NCBI RefSeq assembly: GCF_029223255.1
Contig: NZ_JARHUC010000001.1
Span: 620,001 to 684,000, forward strand
DNA length: 64,000 bases
Direction: 5' to 3'
Source: Albimonas marina
GTDB lineage: Bacteria > Pseudomonadota > Alphaproteobacteria > Rhodobacterales > Rhodobacteraceae
This document shows, piece by piece, positions 28,716 to 38,300 of this stretch. Under the pieces are notes generated by a model that saw only the letters and a list, made by a program, of their open reading frames with translations, was not told where the DNA came from and did no database searches. How positions within the stretch are numbered: the stretch's first letter is position 1; every line of letters starts with the position of its first letter. The translations under genes were made by a program, and so were the position numbers.

Positions 28716-30821
28716 ATGAAACGATATTCAGTCGCGGGCGCGCTGGCGGCGCTCGTTCTTGCAGGGACGGCGCAGGCGCAGGCGCCGACGCCCGAGGCGA
28801 TCCGCGCCGCCACCGCCGGCGTGGACGGCGAGGCGATCGCCGCGAACGCCCATGGCGGCACGGAGAACTGGCTCAATTACGGGCTGGGCTACGAGGAGCA
28901 GCGCTTCTCGAAGCTGACCGGCGTCACCGACGCCAACGTCGGCGAGCTGGGCCTCGCCTGGTCGCATGACATGCAGTCCCGCCGGGGCGTCGAGGCGACG
29001 CCGATCGTGGTGGACGGGATCATGTACGTCACCGCCTCGTGGTCGGTGGTCCATGCGCTCGACGCCGTGACGGGCGAGGAGCTGTGGGTCTACGACCCGC
29101 AGGTCGATCCCGCCATCGGCTACAAGGGCTGCTGCGACGTGGTGAACCGCGGCGTGGCGATCTGGAAGGGCAAGGTCTTCGTGGGCGCCTACGACGGCGT
29201 GCTGCACGCGATCGACGCGGCCACCGGCGAGGGGCTGTGGAAGGTCGACACGGTCTGGAACCACGACTTCGCCTACACGATAACCGGCGCGCCCCGCGTG
29301 GTGAACGGCCGGGTGATCATCGGCAACGGCGGCGCCGAATACGGCGCGCGCGGCTACGTCACCGCCTACGACGCCGAGACGGGCGAGGAGGCCTGGCGCT
29401 GGTTCACCGTGCCCGGCGACCCCGAGAAGCCCTACGAGAACGCGGCCATGGAGAAGGCCGCCGAGACCTGGGACCCCTCGGCCGAGTACTGGAAGATGGG
29501 CGGCGGCGGCACCGTTTGGGACGCCATGGCCTTCGATCCGGAGCTGAACCTCCTCTACATCGGGGTCGGCAACGGCGCGCCCTGGAACCGCGACGTGCGC
29601 TCGCCCAAGGGCGGGGACAACCTGTTCCTGGCCTCGATCGTGGCGCTGGACGCGACCACGGGCGAGTATCGCTGGCACTACCAGAACACCCCCGGCGACA
29701 CCTGGGACTACACCTCGACCCAGCACATCATGCTGGCGGACATCGCGTGGGAGGGGGCGACCCGCAAGGTCCTGATGCAGGCGCCCAAGAACGGGTTCTT
29801 CTTCGTCATCGACCGGGAGACGGGCGAATACCTCTCGGCCGAGCCCTTCGCCTACACCAGCTGGGCGAGCCACTACGACGAGAACGGCCGCCCGGTGGAG
29901 CTGGTGGGCGCGCGTCCTGGACCGGGGCAGGCGGTGGAGGTCACCCCCTCGGCCTACGGCGCCCACAACTGGCACCCGATGAGCTACAGCCCCGAGACCG
30001 GGCTGGTCTACATCCCCGCCCAGGGCGTGCCGCTGACGCTGATGCCGGACACCGAGCGCAAGTTCAACGAGGCCTCGCCCAACTCCTACGGCGCGGGCGG
30101 CGGCTGGAACCTGGGCTACTACCTCAACGCGGTGGCGCCCAACGGCCAGGCCCGCGGGATGCTGATCGCCTGGGACCCCGAGAAACAGCAGGAGGCCTGG
30201 CGGAAGGAGTATCTCTATCCGTGGAACGGCGGCACGCTGGCGACGGCGGGCAACCTGGTGTTCCAGGGCACCTCGGACGGGCGCTTCGTGGCCTATGATG
30301 CGAAGACGGGGGACGAGCTGTGGTCGACCACGCTGGGCGTGGGCGTGATCGCGGCCCCGATGACCTGGTCGAAGGACGGGGTGCAGTACGTCACCATCGC
30401 CGCCGGCTGGGGCGGCGCCTACGGCGTGCAGGGCCGGCATACCGACAAGATCGGACCGGGCACCGTGTTCACCTTCAAGCTGGGCGGCGACGCGCCGATG
30501 CCCGAGTTCGCGGTCCCCGAGCGCGAGCTGACCCTGCTGCGGGGCGTCGCCTACGACTCCGCCGACATGGCCGAGGGCCAGGGCCTCTACGTCGCGATGT
30601 GCGCGACCTGTCACGGCACGCCGGGCCTGGGCAAGAGCGGCAACGTCCCCAACCTGGGCTACGCCGACCCCGGCCTGATCGAGAACCTGCCCGATCTGGT
30701 GCTGGGCGGGGCGATGATCCAGGGCGGGATGCCGAACTTCGAGGACAAGCTGGACGAGGCGCAGATCACCAAGATCGCCGCCTTCATCCAAGGCATCGTC
30801 GAGGTGCTGCACCCCGAATAA
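28716..30821 (+). CDS. PQQ-dependent quinohemoprotein alcohol dehydrogenase (type II)
   Basis: The 701-residue periplasmic enzyme oxidises alcohols to aldehydes and passes electrons through its own heme c. It has a signal peptide (residues 1-22, ending AQAQA). An eight-bladed PQQ propeller contains the adjacent disulfide pair C139-C140 (KGCCDVVNRG) and the catalytic-base region NTPGDTWDYTSTQH. The C-terminal cytochrome c domain has CATCH (residues 629-633) with a later Met ligand (GGAMIQGGMPNFED). GGGAGGAAA precedes the ATG. No pqq biosynthesis genes are nearby. Length and single heme fit soluble type II enzymes. Confidence 0.93.
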   Translation: MKRYSVAGALAALVLAGTAQAQAPTPEAIRAATAGVDGEAIAANAHGGTENWLNYGLGYEEQRFSKLTGVTDANVGELGLAWSHDMQSRRGVEATPIVVDGIMYVTASWSVVHALDAVTGEELWVYDPQVDPAIGYKGCCDVVNRGVAIWKGKVFVGAYDGVLHAIDAATGEGLWKVDTVWNHDFAYTITGAPRVVNGRVIIGNGGAEYGARGYVTAYDAETGEEAWRWFTVPGDPEKPYENAAMEKAAETWDPSAEYWKMGGGGTVWDAMAFDPELNLLYIGVGNGAPWNRDVRSPKGGDNLFLASIVALDATTGEYRWHYQNTPGDTWDYTSTQHIMLADIAWEGATRKVLMQAPKNGFFFVIDRETGEYLSAEPFAYTSWASHYDENGRPVELVGARPGPGQAVEVTPSAYGAHNWHPMSYSPETGLVYIPAQGVPLTLMPDTERKFNEASPNSYGAGGGWNLGYYLNAVAPNGQARGMLIAWDPEKQQEAWRKEYLYPWNGGTLATAGNLVFQGTSDGRFVAYDAKTGDELWSTTLGVGVIAAPMTWSKDGVQYVTIAAGWGGAYGVQGRHTDKIGPGTVFTFKLGGDAPMPEFAVPERELTLLRGVAYDSADMAEGQGLYVAMCATCHGTPGLGKSGNVPNLGYADPGLIENLPDLVLGGAMIQGGMPNFEDKLDEAQITKIAAFIQGIVEVLHPE

Positions 30822-30861
30822 GCCGGATCGCGAGGCGTCTCCTCCTCAGGCCTCGCACCTG

Positions 30862-30900
30862 CGCGTCCCGGTCTCCCGCCCGGGGCGCGCTTTTTCTTTC
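30862..30900 (+). terminator. Rho-independent terminator after the PQQ alcohol dehydrogenase gene
   Basis: The 11-bp stem GCGCGTCCCGG / CCGGGGCGCGC (one G-U pair) with an 8-base loop is followed by TTTTTCTTT. It is the most canonical intrinsic terminator in the window. Confidence 0.85.
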
Positions 30901-30955
30901 GGGGGGTGTCCTGCGGCTCGCGGGGCCTCGCGACGCATGGGCGACGTCAGGGCGC

Positions 30956-31555
30956 TCAGGCGAAGGCCATCCAGACGGCGACGGCCGCGAGGACCGCGCC
31001 GAAGCTCCGGTTGATCCGCCGCGCGCTCCGGTCCTCGCGGAACCGCCTGGCCAGCCGGTCGCCGGCCGCGGTCCAGGCCAGGAACGCCACCAGGTTGTTC
31101 AGGGTGAAGACCGTGGCGATGACCAGGACGAGGCGCCATGCGTCGGCGCCCTGCGCCTGCGCGGCGAACTGCGTGAACATCAACGCCATGATGACGTAGG
31201 CCTTCGGATTGAACAGCAGCAGCAGGACGCCGGCGCCGAAGCCGGCGGGCGCCGCCTCGGCCGCCGCGTCCTGTCCGCCGCTGCGGAACAGCGTCCAGGC
31301 CAGCCAAAGCACGTAGAGGCTCCCGACCAGCTTCAGCGCCTGGAACGCGCCGGGATGCGTCGTGAAGGCGGCCATCGCCCCGAAGCCGATCGCCGTCGCC
31401 ACGATCCAGGTGGCGACGTGATAGCCGAGATTGGCCCGCAGGGTCGCGCGCATCCCGAAGCGGGCGCCGTTGGCCGCGAAGAACATGTTCCCCGGCCCCG
31501 GGCTGTAGGCCAGCGGGAACAGGAAGGCGAGCAGGGCGGCTATGGTCGTCGTCAT
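30956..31555 (-). CDS. LysE/RhtB family amino-acid exporter
   Basis: The 199 residues are hydrophobic with about six membrane helices. The family start is clear: ALLAFLFPLAYSPGPGNMFFAANGARFGMRA, followed by LKLVGSLYVLWLAWTLFRSG and GVLLLLFNPKAYVIMALMFTQF. These transporters export amino acids or similar small molecules; the substrate is unknown. The ATG at 31555 begins the family motif. It is convergent with the PQQ alcohol dehydrogenase gene and lies beside two gene remnants on its 5' side. Confidence 0.9.
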   Translation of the reverse strand: MTTTIAALLAFLFPLAYSPGPGNMFFAANGARFGMRATLRANLGYHVATWIVATAIGFGAMAAFTTHPGAFQALKLVGSLYVLWLAWTLFRSGGQDAAAEAAPAGFGAGVLLLLFNPKAYVIMALMFTQFAAQAQGADAWRLVLVIATVFTLNNLVAFLAWTAAGDRLARRFREDRSARRINRSFGAVLAAVAVWMAFA

Positions 31556-31644
31556 CTCGGGGCCTCCGGCGATCTTTGAGCAAGGATGGGCGCCCGCCCG
31601 CGGCGGCGCAGCCCGGTTCCTGCGGTGGGGGCGGTCCGCGCGCC

Positions 31645-32100
31645 TCAGGCGGCGCGGCCGCCCTCGACGTCGTCGGTCGCGACGACCCTGCCGTAGCTCG
31701 CGCTGAGGGGCGCCATGATCGCCGCGTGGACCTGGTCGGAGGGCGCGGACACGCCGCCGTGCACGACCGATGCGGCGGCGCAGGCGTCGCCGACCACGGT
31801 GAGGGCGAAGCCCATGTCGACCGCCGCGCGGGCGGTGGCGTCCACGCACATCTGGCTCATCGCGCCGCACAGCATCACGTGCGCGACGCCCGCCGCGCGC
31901 AGCGCCGTCTCCAGCTCGGCGCCGACGAAGGCGTTGGGGCGGCGCTTCACGACGACCGCCTCGCCGGGGGCGGGGCGCACGCCCGCGTGGATCTCGCTGC
32001 CCGCGGAGCCGGGGCGGACGAAGGGCGCGTCCGCCGAGCCCGCGACGTGGCGGATGTGGAAGACGGGGTCGCGCCGGGCCCGCGCTCCGGCGAGAAGGCG
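31645..32100 (-). pseudogene. 5'-truncated isochorismatase-family cysteine hydrolase
   Basis: The leftward frame reads RARRDPVFHIRHVAG, SEIHAGVRPAPGEAVVVKRRPNAFVGAELETAL, VMLCGAMSQMCVDATARAAVDMGFALTVVGDACAA. This is the C-terminal two-thirds of the cysteine hydrolase fold, including the nucleophile Cys in AMSQMCV and the preceding Lys. The N-terminal part with the first catalytic Asp is absent. Homology stops near 32100, exactly where remnants of a regulator on the other strand begin. A GTG at 31980 could still start a 111-residue fragment. Probably not a working enzyme. Confidence 0.75.
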
Positions 32101-32247
32101 CGGGGTCTGCTGGAACGCACCACGATGCCGGTGAGCGAGTTCTGCTGGGCCGTCGGCTACGCCGACGCCTCGGCCTTCAGCCGGCTCTTCCGCTCGGTCT
32201 GCGGGGTGAGCGCCGGCGAATACAGGCGCCGCTTCGCCATCCGGTGA
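32095..32247 (+). pseudogene. C-terminal remnant of an AraC/GlxA family regulator
   Basis: The frame reads ARGLLERTTMPVSEFCWAVGYADASAFSRLFRSVCGVSAGEYRRRFAIR and then stops. This is only the second helix-turn-helix of an AraC-type DNA-binding domain, as found at the end of GlxA-like regulators. No start, sensor domain or first helix-turn-helix remains. It abuts the truncated cysteine hydrolase on the other strand; such hydrolases and GlxA regulators are often divergent neighbours, so one deletion could have removed both 5' ends and the promoter region between them. Confidence 0.75.
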
Positions 32248-32277
32248 GCCTGGCCGGGTCGGGCCGGCGGCGGGCGT

Positions 32278-32303
32278 CCCCGCCCCGGCGGACCGGGGCG
32301 GGG
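32278..32303. terminator. Strong hairpin after the autotransporter gene
   Basis: The perfect 11-bp stem CCCCGCCCCGG / CCGGGGCGGGG with loop CGGA lies 9 bases beyond the autotransporter stop (leftward) and 30 bases beyond the AraC remnant stop (rightward). It can act in both directions and carries the same CCCCGG core as other hairpins here. Confidence 0.65.
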
Positions 32304-32311
32304 GGCGCCGC

Positions 32312-35300
32312 TCAGAAGCGGATGCGCGCGGTCAGGCCGCCCGCGTGGCTCGACAGGCCCCGGCCGAAGGCGCCGTCGTAGCGCACGTCGACCTCCACCG
32401 TCTCGCCGCCGTAGACCGTCAGGCCCGCGCCCAGGCGCCCGACCACGTCGGCCACGGCCACGTCGGCCTTGAAGCCGCCGATCGAGGGCATCGCCCGACC
32501 GAAGCGCGCCTGGGTCGAGAAGGAGTCGAGCGTCGACACGCTCGCCCCCGCCCGCACCCAGGTTCCCAGGCCGAAGCCCTCGCCCAGGTCGAAGCGGCCG
32601 CCGAACTCCACCGCCGGGGTGGCGATCGCCGCCGCCTCGTCGCTGTCCGAGACGACGAGCGAGGCCTTGCCCGCCCCCGTCTCGGAATAGCCGCCGGCCG
32701 CGGTCCAGATCAGGTCGAGGTCGACCATCGGGCTGAACCACCAGTTGGCCCGCTCCACCGTCCAGGCGGCGCGGCCGCGGGCGGCGAGGGTCAGCAGGTC
32801 GTGCTCGCCGCCGACGCGCGAACCCGGGGGCGTGGCCCCGGCGACGCGCGCCACGTCGAACCAGCCGTAGCTGGCCTGCGCCGCCGCGGTCAGCGAGAGC
32901 TGGCCGAAGTTCTGCGTGGCCGAGAGGGCGGCGTAGATCGTGTCGCCCTCGCTCGACGCGCCGAAGTCGCCGTCGAAGCTGGAGGAGTCCCAGCCCAGGG
33001 CGCCGCCCAGGCTCAGGTCCTCCGACAGCGCCGTGGAGCCCGCGAAGCCGACCCCCCACAGCGAGCCGTCCCAGCCCGCCGCGGCCCCGGTTCCGCCCTG
33101 GTCGAGCGTGCGCAGGGCGCCCAGCATCTGCAGGCAGCCCGTCTCGCCCGTCAGCGCCCCCGCGGCGCGGTCGCAGTCGAACAGCGGGGCGAAGCGGGCC
33201 TGGGCGAGCTCGAAGCTCGCCGCCGCCGCGGCCAGCGAGGCGCCGGGCGACAGCCGGGTGAGCGCGTCGGGGTAGCGGCCGGCGGAGTATTCGCCCTCCA
33301 GGTCGCCGAAAAAGGCCGCGTAGCCGGCGTCGCCGCTCTCGAACACCTCGCCCAGGTAGCGGGCGACGCGGGACTGGGCCGGGGTCAGGCCCAGCGAGGC
33401 GTCGTCGAAGTTCTGCCCCGTCGCGGTGATCCGCAGACCGCCGCGGGAGGTCATCCGCTGGTCGTAGACCACGAGGCCCGAGACCACCTCGTCGAACATC
33501 CCCGTCACCGTGCCGGAGACCCGCAGGATCTCGAGCTCGACGCCGCCGATCACCGACTGCGGCTCCAGCGTCAGGCGCCCGCCCAGCGTCGCGTCGCCGG
33601 CCACGTGCAGGACGTCGGAGTCGCCCTTGAGGAAGTGGACGGCGGCCACCGTCTCGCCCCGGCGGGCCTGGGTGAAGGAGCCGGAGACGAACAGGTCCTC
33701 GCGCGTCAGGCGGTCGCCGATCACCAGCAGGCCGCGGTTGATCACGTCGGCGTTGTAGACCGAGGCGCCGGTCAGCTCGCCCCGGTTGACGACCCGCACC
33801 GGCGCGGGCGCCGCCGCCGCAGCCGCCCGCGCCGCGGTCGCGGCGGAGGCGACGGACGCGGCCGTGCCCTGGCTCGGCACGCTGCCGATGGTCGCGCCGT
33901 CGGCGTATGTCGCGACGATGCTGCCGTCGATCCGTCCCAGGCTGGCGGTGGAGATGGTCAGGCCCGAGTAGTCGTCGTTGGTGTCGCCCTGGTAGCGCAC
34001 CGCCACCCCGCCCAGCGCGGAGACCGAGCCGCCGTCGTTCACCACCAGCTGGTTGCCGGACTTGCGCCCGCCCGCGATGGTCACGCCCGCGCCCTGGCTG
34101 CCGACGCCGCCCGAGACCGCGGCGTTGACGATGACCGAGACGTCGCCGTTCTCGTCCGGCCCGCTGCTCTGCGCCAGCACGCCCATCGCGTCGTCGCCCG
34201 TGGCGGAGATCGCGGCGTCCACCGTGACGGTCACCGTGGAGGCCGAGCCCGCGCCCTCCCCCGCGGCCGAGGTCGAGCCGGCCCAGGCGCCCTTCAGGCT
34301 GCCGCCCAGGCCCCCGCCGCCGCCGATGGACTGCGCCACGATGCCGTGGGCGCCGCGGCCGGAGGTGGAGATCCGGCCGTGGCTGGTCACGCTGACCCGG
34401 GCGCCGGAGCCGTGGCCCGCCGGCCGGTCGACCACGTCGCCGGTATCGGGCGTCAGGTCGAGGTCCTCGAACCCCGGGTCGCCCAGCAGGCCGCCGCCGC
34501 CGCCGATGGACTGCGCCACGATCCCGTGGGAGCCGCCGCCCGCCGTGGTCAGGCTGCCGCTGGAGAAGTCGACGGTCACGGTCTGGCCGTCGCCGTAGCC
34601 GCCGCCGACCTCGATCGAGGAGACGTTCTGGTGCCCGCGGGCGATGACGATGCCGCCGCCGCCGCCGATGGACTGGGCCACGATGCCGTGGGCCCGCACG
34701 CCCTGGGTGGTCAGGACGGAGCCGAAGTCGACGTTCACCGCGCCGCCGTTCATCGAGGCGTTGCTGCCCTGGGCGCCGCCGGCGACGATGCCGTGGGCCA
34801 TCTCGCCGTTCTGGGTCAGGCCGTTGCCGACGCTGGCGATGCCGCCGCCGCCGCCGATGGACTGGGCGATGACGCCGTAGGAGTCCGCCCCCCGGGTCGA
34901 GAGGTTGTGGTAGCCGTTCAGGGTCACGGCGCCGCCCGTCTCGGCGTTGCTGCTGGCGCCGTTGCCGTTGCCGCCCAGGTGGATCGTCCCGTGCGAGCGG
35001 CGCGAGCCGTCGCCGCCCTGGCCGCCGCCGCCGCCGATGGACTGCAGGACGACGGCGTGGGCGATCTCGCCCGCGGTGTCGATGCCGCCGCCGCCGTTGC
35101 CGTCCATGGTCAGCGTGACCGCGCCGCCGACGCCGCCGTCGCCGCCCTTGCCGCCGACCCGCAGGTCGACGTCGGCCGAGGCCTCGCTGCCCTCGGCCAG
35201 CGCCGAGCCGCCGACGCCGCCGGCGCCGCCGATGGACTGCAGCACCAGCCCGTCGGCGAGGTCGCCCGAGGTGACGATGGCGCCGCCCGAGCCGTGGGTG

Positions 35301-38300
35301 TGGGTGACCGAGCCGCCGTTGCCGGACGTGCCGCCGGTGCCGCCCAGCGTTACGGCGAAGGTATAGTCCGTATCCGCGTCGCCGCCGCCGAAGCCCTGGC
35401 CGTTCTCGTCCGTGCCGGCGTCGTCGCCCAGCGAGCCGCCCACGCCGCCGCCGCCGCCGATCGACTGGATCAGCGCCCCGTCGGCGTCGTCGCCGTAGGT
35501 GACGATGGAGCCCTTGGTGCTCGTGGTCAGCGCCTTGCCGCCGCTGCCGCTGGCCCCCGTCTGCCCGACCGAGACGTCGAGCGAGCCGGAGGAGCCGTCC
35601 TCGCCGCCGCTGGCCGCGACGCCGATGGTTCCGCCCTGGCTGGCCCCGCCGCCGCCGCCCACCGACTGCGCCAGCAGCCCGCGGGAGCCGGAGCCGTGGG
35701 TGACGATGCGCGAGCCTTGCGCCAGCGCGACGTCGACCGCGCCGCCCTGCTGCCCCTGGCCGCCCGACGCGCCCAGGCCGATCGTGCCGGTGAAGGAATA
35801 GCCGTCCCCGGTCTGCGAGACCGAGGCCGAGCCGATGCCGCCCGCGCCGCCGCCGCCGCCGATGGACTGGGCGAGGATCGCGGCCGCGTGGTCGCCATGC
35901 GTCTCGATCGAGCTGCTCCCGTCGAGATCGACGCTGACCGTGCCGCCGTAGCCGCCCGAGCCGCCGGCCGCGCCCAGCGCGGCGCTGACGGTTGCGGTGA
36001 TCGAGGCCTCGTCCCCCGTCACGCCCGCGGTCGAGGAGGCGCTGCCGCCCATGCCGCCGCCGCCGCCGACCGACTGCGCGACCAGGCCCATGGCCCCGTC
36101 GCCCTGGGTGGCGATGGCGGTCCCGCTCAGCTGCGCCGTCGCGGTCCCGCCGTCGCCGCCGGAGCCGCCCTTGCCCCCGATCGCCGCCGCGGCCGAGAAG
36201 CCGACCGAGACGTCGGTGTCGGGGATCGAGACGCTGCGCGCGATGGCCTTGGAGACGGACGAGCCGCCGACGCCGCCGCCGCCGCCCACCGACTGCACCA
36301 CGACGCCGTGGGCGTCGGTGCCCGACGCGGAGCCGGTCGCCACGGTCATGTCGGCGAGGTCGACCGCGGCCGCGCCGCCCTTGCCGCCGTTTCCGCCCGC
36401 GCCCCCGACGCCGACCGAGAGCGCGAAGCCCAGGCTCGCGTCGAAGGAGAAGGCCGAGCCGCCGGAGCCGCCGCCCCCGCCCACCGACTGCGACAGGAGG
36501 CCGATGGCGTGGCTGCCGGTGGTGGTCACCCAGCCGCCGATGAAATCGATGGTCGTGGCGCCGCCGTTGCCGCCCGACTGCGCGCCGCCCGCGATCTGCA
36601 TCGAGTCGATCGAGGCGCCGCCGCCGTCCGCGTTTCCGCCCGCGCCGCCGCCGCCGCCGATCGACTGGGCGATCACGCCGTGGGCGTTGTCGCCCCCGGT
36701 GACCACCACCGGCAGGGGCGCGCCGGGGATGAAGGCGCCGCCGAGGCCGACGTTGTTCAAGGTCACCGCGCCGCCGCCGCCGCCCACGCCGCCGTTGCCG
36801 CCGACGCCCGAGGGCGGAACGCCGACCGACAGATCGAAGCTCGCGCCGCCGTCGCCGCCGCCGCCGCCCACCGACTGCGCCAGCACGCCGTAGGAGAATT
36901 CGCCCGCGGTGGTCAGCGTCCCGGTCTCGATCGACAGGTCGACCGTGTCGCCGGAGCCGCCGGAGCCGCCCTGGCCGCCCACCACGTTGACGCCGCCCAC
37001 GGCCTCGGCCGTGCCGCCGCCGCCGCCGATGGACTGCGCCTGGATCGCGGCGGCCGAGTCGCCCTGCGTGGCGATGTCGGTCAGGAACACGCCCCAGACC
37101 TCGCCGCCGTTTCCGCCGCTGCCGCCGGCGCCGCCGACCACGTACAGGCCGCTCTCCTCGCCCGCCTCGCCGGCGTCGCCGCCGATGGACTGGAGCAGCA
37201 TCCCGCGGGAGCCGTCCTGCTGGGTGGCGATGGTGGCCTGGAAGTTGCCCCCGACCCGGCCGCCCGCGCCGCCGTAGCCGGTGGAATCGCCCTCCTGGCC
37301 CAGGAGCTGGAAGCTGTCGCCGGTCTTGCCGCCGGCGGAGCCGATGCTCTGCAGCACCACGCCGCTCGAGTCCGTGCCGGTGGTGGCGATCGAGACGGGC
37401 CCGGTCACGTCGCCGCTCGAGCCGTCGTTCTCGAAGTAGATGCCGAGCTGCAGCAGGACCGCGCCGCCGGCCCCGCCGGTGCCGGCCAGCGCCGGGGTGA
37501 AGTCGACGAAGCCGCTCGAGGGCTGGAAGTCGCCGCCGGGCCCGCCGACCGAGCGCAGCACGAGCCCCGCGGAGCGGTCGCCGTCGGTCGAGATGCCGGC
37601 GCCGTCGTACATCTGCACCGTGACGTTGCCGCCGTAGCCGCCGTTCGCGCCCGAGGAATCCTCGCGCCCGATGCCGCCCACGCCGCCGACGCTGAGCACC
37701 GCGACGCCGGGCAGCCAGTCGCCGACGGTCGTCACCTGCGCGGCGTTGTTGAGGAGCAGCGTCGTGGTCCCGTTGACGCCCTGGTCGAGCGAGCTGCCGC
37801 CGCCGCCGGCGCCGCCCGCGCGGTCGGAGCTGCCCACCGCCTGCGGCCCGGCCCCGCCGTCGCCGCCGCGGGAATAGAGCACCACGCCGCCCGACTGCTG
37901 GAGCGCGCCCACGGTCGTGATGTCGTCCTCGGGCGTCGCCGTCGCCACGAAGGAATCGTCCGGCGCCGTCAGCGAATGCGAGGTGACGGTCACGTCGCCG
38001 GAGATGGTGGCGGTCAGCGGCAGGCCCTCCTCGCCGCGCCCGCCGTCGTCGGAGGCGTCGGACGAGCCCTGGATCGAGCCCGGCCCGCCCACCGAGGCGA
38101 GGTAGATGCCGCGCACCCCGAGCGTCAGGTCCGAGCCTTCCGCCGTGACCGTGACGTCGCCGGTGTGGGTCAGCGTGATCGCGCCGCCCTGGCCGCCGTT
38201 GCCGTTCCAGTTGCCGCCCGTTCCGCCGATGGATTCCGCCGCGATCCCCCAGACGAACTTCGAGGCGGAGTCCGCGGTCACCCTCACCGAGCCGGAGTTG

